Position numbers and translations under genes: made by a program. Shown here one piece after another: positions 1 to 10,474 of a stretch of DNA of 64,000 bases. Position 1 is the stretch's first letter, and each line of letters begins with the position of its first letter. Source of the stretch: Solidesulfovibrio fructosivorans JJ] (GTDB taxonomy: Bacteria > Desulfobacterota > Desulfovibrionia > Desulfovibrionales > Desulfovibrionaceae); NCBI RefSeq assembly GCF_000179555.1, contig NZ_AECZ01000010.1:86895-150894 (forward strand). Direction: 5' to 3'. Below the pieces are notes generated by a model, which did no database searches, was not told the DNA's origin, and saw nothing but the letters and a program-made list of their open reading frames with translations.

Positions 1-118
1 TGGAACCGGCAATATCCTGCCGGTACATGCGTCGGTCATAGGAAACCGACTCGCTGTACGCCTCCATCAAGGCCCCGGTTCCTTCGCCAAACCGCCCGCC
101 CCACATTTTGGTGGACAT
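1..118 (-). CDS. argH: argininosuccinate lyase, N-terminal part (cut by window edge)
   Basis: Reading the minus strand from the ATG at 118 gives a protein that opens with [14 protein letters not shown] and continues with a segment ending RQDIAGS. This matches the WGGRF start and the following DIxGS segment of argininosuccinate lyase, the last enzyme of arginine synthesis, which splits argininosuccinate into arginine and fumarate. A GGAGGAT ribosome site lies 9-15 bases upstream. Only 39 codons are inside the window. It is the third gene in line after argF and argG on the same strand, which supports the call. A long hairpin separates it from argG. Confidence 0.85.
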   Translation of the reverse strand, partial: MSTKMWGGRFGEGTGALMEAYSESVSYDRRMYRQDIAGS

Positions 119-150
119 GGTGTGTATCCTCCGGAGGAGGGGAAGAGGAA

Positions 151-199
151 CCGGGGGAGGGAACCCCTTTTTTGCAAAAAAAGGGGTTCCCTCCCCCGG
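151..199. terminator. 23-bp perfect inverted repeat between argG and argH
   Basis: Arms at 151-173 and 177-199 are perfectly complementary with a three-base loop. The outer part is G/C-rich and the inner part is a T-run facing an A-run, so it can act as a terminator in both directions. A C-rich tract and the string CAAAAACTCTCAACG follow. The same architecture recurs at 14645, 16869, 63862 and 63971. For transcription from argG it would reduce read-through into argH. Confidence 0.7.
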
Positions 200-361
200 A
201 CCCCCACCCTCCCCCAAAAACTCTCAACGGAGTTGTATAATCCCCTGGTCCTAACGTTCTTCCATGCGGCGCTTCGCCGCTGGCGCACCTTGTCGCCGCA
301 ATCCGTCCGGCGTCCCGCTTCCCCGCCATGGTCTCGCCCGACCAAAGCCGAAAAAGGGGGC

Positions 362-429
362 CCGGGGGGCATCAAGCCCCCCGGCAGGTCCAGGGCAGAG
401 CCCTGGCGGGGTCAGGGGCGGAGCCCCTG
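362..429. repeat. array of three adjacent short hairpins (REP-like intergenic element)
   Basis: Three perfect hairpins stand side by side. Arms 362-370/376-384 have a 5-base loop, 390-396/400-406 have a 3-base loop with core CCAGGGC, and 413-419/423-429 have a 3-base loop with core CAGGGGC. They lie just after the argG stop codon. This kind of CAGGGC-AGA-GCCCTG array is, from memory, a common intergenic repeat in Desulfovibrio-like genomes. A role in 3'-end protection of the argFG message is inference. Confidence 0.6.
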
Positions 430-444
430 CGCTTCCCCCCTCCC

Positions 445-1638
445 CTACTTCCCGAGTCCGCGCAGGCGCAGGCCGACCAGTTTGATGAAGCCGGACGCGT
501 CGGCCTGGTTGTAGATCTCGTCCTTTTCGAAAGTGGCGAGCTTGGGGTTGTAGAGGCTATTGGGCGACTTGCGGCCCACCGGATAGGCCTGACCCTTGTA
601 CAACTTGACGCGCACGGCACCGGTGACGCGGCTGGAAGCTTCGTCGATCATGGCTTGCAGGGCCTTGCGTTCCGGACCGTACCAGAAGCCGTTGTAGACC
701 ATCTCGGCATACTTGGGGATGAGCCCGTCGCGCAGATGCATGACCTCGCGGTCGAGGCAGATGCCTTCGAGGTCGCGCTTGGCGATATGGAGTATGGTGC
801 CGCCCGGGGTCTCGTAGACGCCGCGCGACTTCATGCCGACAAAGCGGTTCTCGACCATGTCGATACGGCCGATGCCGTGTTTGCCGCCGAGCGTGTTGAG
901 AAGCTTTATGAGCGAGGCCGGCGAGAGTCTCTCGCCGTCAACGGCCACCGGGTCGCCGTGCTCGAAATCGATGGTGACGACGTCCGGGGTGTCCGGGGCC
1001 TTCTCGACGGGCACGGTGAGGAGATAGGTGTCGGGGCCGGGCTCGTTCCAGGGGTCTTCCAGCTCGCCGCCCTCGAAGCTCAAGTGCAGCAGGTTGCGGT
1101 CCATGCTGTGGTCCGAGCCTTTCTTGTCCGAGGGTACGGGGATGCCGTTTTGCTTGGCGAAATTGATGAGGTCGGTGCGCGAAGCGAAGTCCCATTCACG
1201 CCAGGGGGCGATGGTGCGCAGATCGGGAGCCAGGACGCCGGTGGTCAGCTCGAAGCGGACCTGGTCGTTACCCTTGCCGGTCGCGCCGTGGGCCACGGCC
1301 TGGGCGCCTTCGGCCCGGGCCACATCGACCAGGCGCTTGGCGATAAGCGGCCGGGCGATGGAGGTGCCGAGCAGGTAGCGGCCTTCGTAGACGGCGCCGG
1401 CGCGCAGCATGGGGAAGATGAAATCCTTGGCGAATTCCTCGCGCAAGTCGTCGATGTAGGCCTTGGACGCGCCGGTGCGCAGGGCCTTTTCCTCCAGGCC
1501 GTCGAGTTCCTCTTCCTGGCCCAGGTCGCAGGTGACGGTAATGACTTCGCAGTCATACGTCTTCTTGATCCATTTGAGGATGACGGAGGTGTCGAGGCCG
1601 CCGGAATAGGCGAGCACGACTTTCTTGATGGCGCTCAT
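445..1638 (-). CDS. argG: argininosuccinate synthase
   Basis: 397 residues, the usual family length. The enzyme joins citrulline and aspartate with ATP to make argininosuccinate in the cytoplasm. The N-terminal ATP pyrophosphatase motif [10 protein letters not shown] is at residues 10-19, and the family segments [13 protein letters not shown] and [11 protein letters not shown] are present. The start is the ATG at 1638, 20 bases after argF, with a purine-rich AAAAGGAACGAGCC before it. It forms an operon with argF upstream and, past two hairpin elements, argH downstream. Confidence 0.97.
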   Translation of the reverse strand: MSAIKKVVLAYSGGLDTSVILKWIKKTYDCEVITVTCDLGQEEELDGLEEKALRTGASKAYIDDLREEFAKDFIFPMLRAGAVYEGRYLLGTSIARPLIAKRLVDVARAEGAQAVAHGATGKGNDQVRFELTTGVLAPDLRTIAPWREWDFASRTDLINFAKQNGIPVPSDKKGSDHSMDRNLLHLSFEGGELEDPWNEPGPDTYLLTVPVEKAPDTPDVVTIDFEHGDPVAVDGERLSPASLIKLLNTLGGKHGIGRIDMVENRFVGMKSRGVYETPGGTILHIAKRDLEGICLDREVMHLRDGLIPKYAEMVYNGFWYGPERKALQAMIDEASSRVTGAVRVKLYKGQAYPVGRKSPNSLYNPKLATFEKDEIYNQADASGFIKLVGLRLRGLGK

Positions 1639-1658
1639 GGCTCGTTCCTTTTGCGGGG

Positions 1659-2567
1659 TTATTTCCCCTTGGTGAAAATCCATTCGAGAATGGCTTTCTG
1701 GACATGGAGGCGGTTTTCGGCTTCGTCCCAGACCACGGAGTGCGGCCCTTCCATGACGGAATCGGTGATCTCCTCCCCGCGATGGGCGGGCAGGCAATGG
1801 AGCACCCTGACGTCGGGCTTGGCCAGGGCGACGAGGGCGTCGTTGATCTGAAATCCGGCGAAGGCCCTGGCCCGAATGGCCTGCTCCGATTCCTGGCCCA
1901 TGGAGGCCCAGACGTCGGTATAGAGGTAGTCCGCGCCCTTGGCCGCTTCTGCGGGATCGTCGACCACCGCCACATCGGCCCCTTCTTCCCGGGCGCGGGC
2001 GACCACGGCGGGATCGGGCTGATAGCCCTTGGGCGCGGCCACGACCACGCGGAAGGGGAAGCGTGCGGCGGCGTTGATAAGGGAATGGGCAATATTGTTG
2101 CCGTCGCCGACAAAGGCCAAAGTGAGCCCTTCCAGGCCGCCGGAGTGCTCGCGCATGGTGAGCAGGTCGGCCATGATCTGGCAGGGATGGTATTCGTCGG
2201 ACAGGGCGTTGACCACGGGGATGGAGCCGGCCGCGGCCAGTTCCTCCAGCTTGTGGTGCCCGAAGGTCCGTACGATCAGGCAGTCGGCGTAGCGGGACAG
2301 CACCCGGGCGGTATCGCGGATGGGTTCGTCGCGGCCGAGCTGGGAATCGTTTTGGGTCATGAAAATGGGCCAGCCGCCGAGATGCCGCACGGCGACCTCG
2401 AAGGAGACGCGGGTGCGGGTGGAGGCCTTTTCGAAGACGAGGATGCAGGTTTTGCCGTCGAGCAGGTCCGAGCGGTAATCGACGGCCTTCATGGCGGCGG
2501 CCCTGTCGAGCAGGGCGGCCGCCTCTTGCTTGGAGAAATCCAGAATGGTCAGGAAGTGTTGGGGCAT
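1659..2567 (-). CDS. argF: ornithine carbamoyltransferase
   Basis: 302 residues. It transfers the carbamoyl group from carbamoyl phosphate to ornithine, giving citrulline for ArgG. The carbamoyl-phosphate motif STRTR is at residues 49-53 and the ornithine-side motif HCLP lies near residue 260. The start at 2567 is preceded by AAGGATAT. Open sequence extends upstream, but it has no family similarity and crosses the promoter, so the short start is preferred. It is the first gene of the argF-argG-(argH) unit. Confidence 0.97.
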   Translation of the reverse strand: MPQHFLTILDFSKQEAAALLDRAAAMKAVDYRSDLLDGKTCILVFEKASTRTRVSFEVAVRHLGGWPIFMTQNDSQLGRDEPIRDTARVLSRYADCLIVRTFGHHKLEELAAAGSIPVVNALSDEYHPCQIMADLLTMREHSGGLEGLTLAFVGDGNNIAHSLINAAARFPFRVVVAAPKGYQPDPAVVARAREEGADVAVVDDPAEAAKGADYLYTDVWASMGQESEQAIRARAFAGFQINDALVALAKPDVRVLHCLPAHRGEEITDSVMEGPHSVVWDEAENRLHVQKAILEWIFTKGK

Positions 2568-2614
2568 GACGATATCCTTGCGACGCGACTTGCCGGAAAT
2601 TGTAGAAAAGATAA

Positions 2615-2644
2615 TATATAGTCTTATCCTGTGCATCTTGTAAA
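2615..2644 (-). promoter_or_regulatory. sigma-70-type promoter for argF
   Basis: On the minus strand a -35 TTTACA (2644-2639), an 18-base spacer and a -10 TATATA (2620-2615) precede argF by about 50 bases. The site sits in a short AT-rich island within GC-rich DNA. No arginine-repressor operator could be assigned with confidence. Confidence 0.55.
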
Positions 2645-2807
2645 GGCCCATGGCGGCGCGCGGCCGTCCCGAATGCGTTGACCCGGCCGCCGTCAGGGTG
2701 GTAGCAAACTCCATGCTCATACATCCCATCCGTCGCCGGGCCAGCGATACGGCCTTGCGCGGAAACACGGGCCCGGCGGCCCATAATCCAGGCGGGAGGA
2801 GGCACTT

Positions 2808-3179
2808 ATGAAGGCAATGCGCGCGGTGTGCCTGTTGGTTGGTTTCACGGCCCTTGTGGCCCTGTCCGGATGCGTGGTCGCGGCCGGCCCCACGGTGTAC
2901 GTGCCGACGCCGCCGCCCGTTTGCCCGGACGGCTACTACTGGTCGCCGGGATACGGCTGCGTGGCCACACCTGTCGTGGTCGCCCCGAGCGTCGTCTACG
3001 CCCAGGTCAATACCCAGTATCTGAGCCTGCGGTCCTGCCCGACCACCAAGTGCGGCATCATGGCCTCGCTCGATCTCGGCGAGCAGGTCCAGGTGCTCTA
3101 CCACCAGGGCGGTTGGACCCATGTTTTTGTCCCCGGCCGGGGGCTGGAAGGCTGGGTCGCCACCAAGTACCTCGATTAA
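2808..3179 (+). CDS. small lipoprotein with SH3-like domain
   Basis: 123 residues. A signal peptide ends in the lipobox LSGC at about residue 21, so the mature protein should be lipid-anchored. A proline-rich linker and a WSPGYGC segment follow. The C-terminal 60 residues (YLSLRSCPTTKCGIMASL through LEGWVATKYL) look like a bacterial SH3 (SH3_3) domain, often used for cell-wall binding. GGGAGGAGG precedes the ATG. Its specific job is unknown. Confidence 0.85.
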   Translation: MKAMRAVCLLVGFTALVALSGCVVAAGPTVYVPTPPPVCPDGYYWSPGYGCVATPVVVAPSVVYAQVNTQYLSLRSCPTTKCGIMASLDLGEQVQVLYHQGGWTHVFVPGRGLEGWVATKYLD

Positions 3180-3196
3180 AGCTTTTTTCGGACCAT

Positions 3197-3227
3197 GCGG
3201 CGGGCGATCGGCCAGACCGCCCGCCGC
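3197..3227. terminator. 10-bp GC hairpin after the SH3 lipoprotein gene
   Basis: Perfect arms GCGGCGGGCG (3197-3206) and CGCCCGCCGC (3218-3227) enclose an 11-base loop, 17 bases after the stop codon. There is no T-run on the plus strand after it, so it may be a transcript-end stabiliser instead of a strong intrinsic terminator. Confidence 0.45.
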
Positions 3228-3243
3228 CGACCCGCTCCCCGTC

Positions 3244-3272
3244 TGGACAAAGCGCCCCGCCGGCTCTATAGT
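3244..3272 (+). promoter_or_regulatory. sigma-70-type promoter ahead of the SGNH hydrolase pair
   Basis: TGGACA (3244-3249), a 17-base spacer and TATAGT (3267-3272). It leaves a leader of about 200 bases before the ATG at 3483. The 300-base gap from 3180 holds only this and the hairpin. Confidence 0.45.
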
Positions 3273-3482
3273 TGACCGGATGCGACATTTCCCGCCGACA
3301 GCCGCACGCCGGCACATCCTCTGGTTATACGAACGCCTCTTTACCGCCGCAACGCCGGTTCGGGCCGCCGCCTTCCATCACGCCCCGACCCCGCCCGCAA
3401 ACGAGAATGCCCGGGCCTAAGCCGACCGATGGCTTGCGGCGAATCCCCCATTCCTCCTAACTCCCGAGCACAGTCAAGGCCC

Positions 3483-4637
3483 ATGAGCTGGAAAAAAGCC
3501 TGCCTGATTTTTTATATCGCCGTGGTGGTGACGGCCATGGCCAACATTGAAAAGGTGTCGGTGTGGGTCGATGAGCGGCTGGCCGACGGCCCCGCCCCCG
3601 GTGTGGCCCGCGAAGTGCGGCACGTGCGCAACCTCTGGCGCGAAACCGGCCTCGCCGCCGTCTCCCGGAAAATGGACTGTGACCTGGCTCCTTATTTCGA
3701 CGAGACCTACAAGAACACCCTGGCGTGTCGGGACGCGCCGGCCACGGCCAAGGCGGCCCAGGCCCTGCATGACCGCCTGGACCCCAACCAGCCGGTGCTC
3801 AAGGGCGATATAGCCGTGGATACGACCGGCTTGCTGGCCGCCCTGGCTCCGCCCCATCCTCTGGGAACGGGCGATGAAGAGGCCACCGCCCCCGTTGCGG
3901 GCGCACCCGCAACGGAACACCAGGAAGGCCCCAAACTGACGGCCGCCAAGTTGCAAGCCCCGCATCGCATGCTGGTGGTGGGCGATTCCCTGGCCATCGG
4001 CCTATCCCTGTCCCTTCGCCGGTCCGTGGCCGAACTCGACGGCGTGCAGCTTTTCGAGGAAGGCAAGGTTTCGAGCGGCCTGGCCAATCCCAAGTATTAC
4101 GACTGGGGCAGGGCGCTGCGCGTCTTCCTCGACAAATACGATCCCGACGTCGTGGTCGTCATGATGGGGGCCAACGACGCCAAGTACATCAACGTCAACG
4201 AAAAACCCCGCCCCCCCGGAAGCACCAACAAGACCTGGCCCGAGGTCTTCGCCATGCGCCTGGAAAACCTTCTTGGCGCCCTGCAGGACAAAGGCATCCG
4301 CAATTACTGGATCGGGCTGCCCATCATGGGCGATCCGGCCTTTGCCAAGCAGGCCCAGGTCATGAACGAGATTCTCAAGACGGAATGCGCCAAATACTCC
4401 ACCAGTCGCTTCCTCGAAACCTGGAATCTGCTCACCGACGCCCAGGGCAATTATTCGACGTTTCTGCCCAATGAAAAAGGCGTCAAGATCAAGGTCCGGG
4501 CCAACGACAAGATACATTTCACCGTGGCCGGGGGCGACATCCTGGCTCAATCCTTCCTGGCCTCCCTGGCCAAGGACATGGAACTGCGGCCCAAGAAATC
4601 CGATGCGACCAATACGACGGCTTCCAACAAGCCATGA
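3483..4637 (+). CDS. membrane-anchored SGNH/GDSL hydrolase (DUF459-like)
   Basis: 384 residues. One N-terminal hydrophobic segment (ACLIFYIAVVVTAMANI) acts as signal or anchor and puts the rest outside the cytoplasm. After a variable linker, the SGNH blocks appear in order: VVGDSLAIG (nucleophile Ser), a Gly at SSGLANP, VVVMMGANDAKY (Asn block) and NDKIHFTVAGG (catalytic Asp-x-x-His). Such proteins are esterases or acyltransferases acting on cell-envelope glycans; the substrate is not evident. The ATG at 3483 is chosen because the hydrophobic segment follows at once. It overlaps the next gene, a second SGNH hydrolase. Confidence 0.85.
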   Translation: MSWKKACLIFYIAVVVTAMANIEKVSVWVDERLADGPAPGVAREVRHVRNLWRETGLAAVSRKMDCDLAPYFDETYKNTLACRDAPATAKAAQALHDRLDPNQPVLKGDIAVDTTGLLAALAPPHPLGTGDEEATAPVAGAPATEHQEGPKLTAAKLQAPHRMLVVGDSLAIGLSLSLRRSVAELDGVQLFEEGKVSSGLANPKYYDWGRALRVFLDKYDPDVVVVMMGANDAKYINVNEKPRPPGSTNKTWPEVFAMRLENLLGALQDKGIRNYWIGLPIMGDPAFAKQAQVMNEILKTECAKYSTSRFLETWNLLTDAQGNYSTFLPNEKGVKIKVRANDKIHFTVAGGDILAQSFLASLAKDMELRPKKSDATNTTASNKP

Positions 4638-5757
4638 TCTCCGCACCAAGGCGCCAAACGCCGGCCTAGCCCGCGCCCGACACGTCGGGACGGAGCGCGT
4701 TCTCCCGCTGCTTTTGGCCTGTGCCCTGTGTCTGACGGCCGTCTCCTGCAAAGGCGAGAGCGGCGAGACGACCCAACCCGACGGCCAGCTTACCCCGTCG
4801 GACCTTTTTTCCCGTCGCGCCCCCAAGCCGCCCCACGCCAAGCCCCTGCGCGTGCTCGCCGTCGGCGATTCGCTCTCCATAAGCCTTGGCGAGCAGATGG
4901 AGCATGCCCTCGCCGGCGCGACGGGCATCGACTTCACCCGCGACGGCACGCGTTCGACCGGGCTGACCAGACCCGAACTTCTCGACTGGCCGGCCAGGCT
5001 GCGCGAACGCGTCGCCGGCGACGATCCGCCGGATGTCGTGGTCATCATGATCGGGGCCAACGACGTCATGCCCGTGGATGGGCCGGACGGCAGCCGCGTC
5101 TTCTTCGACAATCCCGACTGGCCCAAGGCCTATGCCGCCAAGGCGCGCGAGATGGTGGCCATCTGCCGCGCGGCCAATCCGAACGTCCGGGTCTACTGGG
5201 TGGGTGTGCCGGCCATGGGCGAGACGGAGCTGGCCAAGGGCGTCGGGCAAGTCAACACAGCGCTCGCGGCCATGTGCGCCGCCGCGCCTGGCTGTCGCTT
5301 CATCGACACCCAGGCCGCCTTCAGCGATCCCGACGGCCATTACAGCCGCCATGGCCGCGACGGCGCAACCGGCGAGCACCTGACCCTGCGCACGGCCGAT
5401 GGCGTGCATATGACGGAATCCGGGGCCAAGCTTCTCGGCGGCGTCGTTCTGGCCGGCATCGCCAAGCGGGAGCACCTGCCCCCCATCGCCGGCGTGGACG
5501 AACTGCGCGCCTACGCCCGGGACGTACACCCCATCCCCGACCAGATCGTCGCCGCGCCCCAGGAGACAAAGCCCCCAAAGAGCAAGGCCAGGCCGTCGGG
5601 CAAGGTCTATACGGTAAAAAAAGGGGACACCATCCGCGTCATCGCCCGCCGCATGGGGATCTCCGCCGACGATCTCATGGCGATCAATCCCAACGTGGAG
5701 GCGACCCGCCTGTCGCTCGGGCAGGCCTTGCGCCTCCCGGTCAAACACAGACAGTAG
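4603..5757 (+). CDS. SGNH hydrolase lipoprotein with C-terminal LysM domain
   Basis: About 384 residues. A long N-terminus is followed by a hydrophobic stretch and the lipobox-like LTAVSC. SGNH blocks follow: AVGDSLSIS, VVVIMIGANDV and DGVHMTESG. The last 50 residues (VYTVKKGDTIRVIARRMG through LGQALRLP) are a LysM peptidoglycan-binding domain. The only ATG that covers the signal region is at 4603 and overlaps the previous gene by 35 bases, so translational coupling is likely; the start is uncertain. It is a paralogue of its neighbour with a wall-binding module added, so both probably act on the same envelope polymer. Confidence 0.82.
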   Translation: MRPIRRLPTSHDLRTKAPNAGLARARHVGTERVLPLLLACALCLTAVSCKGESGETTQPDGQLTPSDLFSRRAPKPPHAKPLRVLAVGDSLSISLGEQMEHALAGATGIDFTRDGTRSTGLTRPELLDWPARLRERVAGDDPPDVVVIMIGANDVMPVDGPDGSRVFFDNPDWPKAYAAKAREMVAICRAANPNVRVYWVGVPAMGETELAKGVGQVNTALAAMCAAAPGCRFIDTQAAFSDPDGHYSRHGRDGATGEHLTLRTADGVHMTESGAKLLGGVVLAGIAKREHLPPIAGVDELRAYARDVHPIPDQIVAAPQETKPPKSKARPSGKVYTVKKGDTIRVIARRMGISADDLMAINPNVEATRLSLGQALRLPVKHRQ

Positions 5758-5765
5758 TCCCTTAT

Positions 5766-8759
5766 TTAGGTCGCCATCTTGCCCCGGGCCCGCAGCAGCG
5801 CCGCGACCAGGGCATTCTGATCCACGGGCTTGGACACGTAGTCGTCCATGCCCGCGGCCAGCAGGTTTTCCCTGTCCCCGGCCATGGCATGGGCCGTCAT
5901 GGCGATGATTGGGACGGGCTCTCGCCCCGCTTCCCGGTTCCGCTCCCGGATGCGCGCCATAGCTTGGACCCCGTCGAGAACCGGCATGCCCACGTCCATG
6001 AAAATACAGTCGGGTTGGACGGTCAGCGCGAGGTCCACGGCTTCACGACCGTTATGGGCCACGGTCACGACATGACCGAGTTTTTCCAACATGCGGCTTA
6101 TGGCCATGGCGTTTATGGCGTCGTCCTCGGCCACCAGAATGCGCATGTCGGCGGCGGCTCCCGATGCGGCGTCAGCCGCAAGGGCCGCCCGCTCTTTTTG
6201 ATGTTGCGGTTGCGGACGGATGAGCGGCAAAGCACACACACAACGCGTCCCCCGGCCGACCTCGCTTTCCACGCTGATGGTCCCCTGCATGAGGTCGAGC
6301 AGGCGGCGCACGATGGCAAGACCGAGTCCCGCCCCCTGAAAACGCCTGGAAAATGACCGCTCCACCTGGTGAAAGGCTTCGAAAATCCGTTCCAGTTCCG
6401 GTGCCGGGATGCCGACCCCGGTATCGGTCACGGCAAAAAACAGGCTCCCGCAGCCCGAGGCGTCGACCGGCCCGGCCCAGACCTCCAGGCGAACGCCGCC
6501 GGTCTTGGTGAACTTCACGGCATTGCCGACCAGATTGTAGAGAATCTGGCGCACCCTGCCCTCGTCGCCGAAAAGAATCTCGGGGACGCCCGGGGCGACT
6601 TCCGTGCCCCAGTCGATTCCCGCCTCGAGGCAGGCCGGCATGAAGGCGGCCGCCACCGCGGACAGAAGGTCCGCCAACCGGAACGGTTCGGGGAGCAAGG
6701 TGAGCTTGCCGGATTCCACTCGGGACAGGTCGAGGATATCGCCCAGAAGACGCGTCAGCCGGCGGCAGGAAACCAGGGCGGCGCGCACGTATTCGCGCTG
6801 TTCGGGCGTCAGGCTGGTCGCGGCGAGCAGTTGGGTCATCCCTTGAATGCCGTTTAAGGGTGTGCGGAGTTCATGGCTCATGTTGGCCAGAAATTCGCTT
6901 TTGACCCGGCTGGCGCGCTCCGCCGCCTCCTTGGCCGAAAGCAACGCCGCCGCATCGCGTCGTCTGGCCACCATTCGCCATACGGCATCCATGAAAAGAG
7001 AGGTTATGCGGATGTCGGAAGCGTCGTAGGGTTTGCGCTTGCCGGCAACGACCAGCATTGCCGCCACTTCCTTGTCCGATACGATGGGCACGCACAGGGT
7101 CTCCCCGTCTTGGCCCCCCGGTCCGCCATCAAGGACAATGGGCCGGCGGCCTGTCAGCGCCTCGGACCATTGTTCCGGAACTTGCCGCTCAAACGGTCCG
7201 CCCGGCCAATGGCGCAGGCATTGACCGTCACAGGCCTCGGCCACGCGCGACAACCGGCCGTCCGCCCCGTCCTCGACAAACATGCAGCCGAAAAGGCTCC
7301 CCGTCAGCCGCCTGGCCTCTTCCACGGCATGGACGAGCAGTTCGTCGAGGCCGGCCGCCTCCATCTGGGTGACGGCGAAAAGGCTTTGCATTCGGGCTTC
7401 GCTTAGGCGCAGGCGCTCCTCGTCGCGCTTGCGCTCGGTGATGTCGTGGAAAAAGACCAGGGAACCTTCCTTGCCGTCCCACTCGACGGGAACCGCCGCC
7501 ACTTCGGCCAGAAACGCGCCCCCGTCCATGCGCAGCATGTTTTCCTCGATCATGGGCACGGCGCGGTGGAGAACGTCGGTTTCATGCATGCGCGCGCGCA
7601 CCATGGCCCGGTCTTCGGGGGCAATGCGCTCCAACACCGGGCTGCCGACCAAAGCCCCGGGCGTATCCACGTCCAGCAAGCTGCGGGCATGGGGATTGAC
7701 GTAGGCGAAAAGCCCCCCGGTCTGGACGAAAACACCGCTTGGGGCATGCTCCACGAGTTGGCGAAACCGCTTCTCGCTTTCGATCAGTCGACGCTGGGCC
7801 TCCAGGCGATCCGTCACATCAATGACCACGGAATACAGCAATTCCCGGCCCATGAGGCGAATCGGCCCGGCATTAACCTCGACCTCCCGGATGCGGCCGT
7901 CGGCCAAACGATGGCGGAAACTGAAGGTGGTGACACGCCGATTCCTCGCGTTCACCATGGCGGCGCGCACGGCAGCGGGCGGCAGCGTGTTGATGTCGCG
8001 CATCCGTTTTTGCCGGATCTCCTCGCGGGTCCAGCCGTAATAGGCGCAGGCCGAGGGATTGGCGTCGACCACGGCGCCATCCTCGGGATCGATCAGCAAC
8101 ATGACGGCGTGGCTATTTTCAAAAAGGCTCTGGTAGCGCGACTCGCTTTCGGAAAGCCGCATGACAAGCTGGTTTCGGGCCAGCCGCCTGACCAGCAAAA
8201 GCCCCAGGGCCGCCGTGGCTACGGGGTAAACGGCAAACACCGGCAGGGCGATGCGACGCAGCGTCATCAGGGCATAGTCGCCCGGCAACAGCAGCATGCA
8301 GGCCAGCATGGCCGCATGGACGGCCACACCGAAAAGATAGAGTTCGCCAAGGGTTATCGTGGCCAGCCGGTCCTTGCGCCAGCGCCGCCAGAGCAACCCG
8401 ATCAGACTCGAGACAACGCTGACGGCAACGCCGACATACATGCCGACGCCGCCTTGGGCCAAACGCAGGCCGGCCACCATCACCGTGGCCACGACCGTGG
8501 GCATAAGCCCGAAAAAAAGCCCGGCCACGCCGAGCAAAATGGAACGGGTATCGAAGAAAAGCCCCGGCTCCAGCTCCCATGGGTTGAGCATCACGGCCAT
8601 GGCGATGCCGCCCAGGCAAATCGCCGTCAGCACGCGCCTTGGACCGGAAGGATGGGGTCCTTCGCCCCTGGTGAACGAATCGTAAAGAAAGGCGAGCGCC
8701 AGCAGCAGCGCCGCGTTGTTGACAAGACCAAGGAGCATGGTCTTTGGGAACAAATTCAT
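5766..8759 (-). CDS. hybrid sensor histidine kinase, 5TM-LYT / PAS / GAF / HisKA / HATPase / receiver
   Basis: 997 residues. The N-terminal 190 residues form five or six membrane helices with the LytS-type signature GLFFDTRSILLGVAGLFFG. Two PAS domains (SLFENSHAVMLLIDP; RQLVEHAPSGVFVQT), then a GAF-like domain, follow. HisKA has FLANMSHELRTPLNG with the phospho-His, then HATPase motifs GVGIPAPE and GAGLGLAIV, and a C-terminal receiver (ILVAEDDAIN, FMDVGMPVLDG, SKPVD). Start at 8759 is set by CAAGGAGCATCC. No partner regulator is adjacent on this strand. The signal is unknown; LytS-type 5TM domains sense small ligands or membrane state in other kinases. Confidence 0.92.
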   Translation of the reverse strand: MNLFPKTMLLGLVNNAALLLALAFLYDSFTRGEGPHPSGPRRVLTAICLGGIAMAVMLNPWELEPGLFFDTRSILLGVAGLFFGLMPTVVATVMVAGLRLAQGGVGMYVGVAVSVVSSLIGLLWRRWRKDRLATITLGELYLFGVAVHAAMLACMLLLPGDYALMTLRRIALPVFAVYPVATAALGLLLVRRLARNQLVMRLSESESRYQSLFENSHAVMLLIDPEDGAVVDANPSACAYYGWTREEIRQKRMRDINTLPPAAVRAAMVNARNRRVTTFSFRHRLADGRIREVEVNAGPIRLMGRELLYSVVIDVTDRLEAQRRLIESEKRFRQLVEHAPSGVFVQTGGLFAYVNPHARSLLDVDTPGALVGSPVLERIAPEDRAMVRARMHETDVLHRAVPMIEENMLRMDGGAFLAEVAAVPVEWDGKEGSLVFFHDITERKRDEERLRLSEARMQSLFAVTQMEAAGLDELLVHAVEEARRLTGSLFGCMFVEDGADGRLSRVAEACDGQCLRHWPGGPFERQVPEQWSEALTGRRPIVLDGGPGGQDGETLCVPIVSDKEVAAMLVVAGKRKPYDASDIRITSLFMDAVWRMVARRRDAAALLSAKEAAERASRVKSEFLANMSHELRTPLNGIQGMTQLLAATSLTPEQREYVRAALVSCRRLTRLLGDILDLSRVESGKLTLLPEPFRLADLLSAVAAAFMPACLEAGIDWGTEVAPGVPEILFGDEGRVRQILYNLVGNAVKFTKTGGVRLEVWAGPVDASGCGSLFFAVTDTGVGIPAPELERIFEAFHQVERSFSRRFQGAGLGLAIVRRLLDLMQGTISVESEVGRGTRCVCALPLIRPQPQHQKERAALAADAASGAAADMRILVAEDDAINAMAISRMLEKLGHVVTVAHNGREAVDLALTVQPDCIFMDVGMPVLDGVQAMARIRERNREAGREPVPIIAMTAHAMAGDRENLLAAGMDDYVSKPVDQNALVAALLRARGKMAT

Positions 8760-9106
8760 GGATGCTCCTTGCCGGGGCATGAAGGATGTCCACCCGATTG
8801 CTGCGCCTGCCTGACGCGGGAGGCCCACATGCGCCGTGCGCCCGCAAGCGGCTTTTCGCCATGCCGTTACGCCCGTGCCGTGTCTCCCCGGGGCATTTTG
8901 TCTGGAGAGGCATTTCAAGGCCCCCGAAAGGAAAATCCCCTTAAAATATGCTCGGATTTCTTCCGGGATGCAACAAGGGCATGGCTTGCGCGGGGAGAAA
9001 GCGCCCCCCTTTTGCCGGCAGACGGGGCGACAAAAAACGCCCGCCAAGCCCCCCAGACGGGCGAAACGGCGTGGCCGGCATCGCGACCCGGCCGCGGCAA
9101 AAGGGC
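8760..9106. other. 347-base gap between two minus-strand signalling genes
   Basis: No protein-like reading frame or RNA gene is recognised. It must hold the start signals of the hybrid kinase at its left end and the 3' end of the sigma-54 regulator at its right end. GC content is high throughout and I see no convincing promoter boxes. Confidence 0.4.

Positions 9107-10466
<1,360 letters not shown>

Positions 10467-10474
<8 letters not shown>

Noticed and set aside
328..1851. Long plus-strand frame opposite argG
   Set aside because: It is antisense to a clear argG frame, has no ribosome site or family similarity, and is a product of high GC.
445..2805. One 786-codon minus-strand frame that covers argG and most of argF
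   Set aside because: The upstream part is an out-of-phase reading of argF; the argG product begins at 1638 with its own family start.
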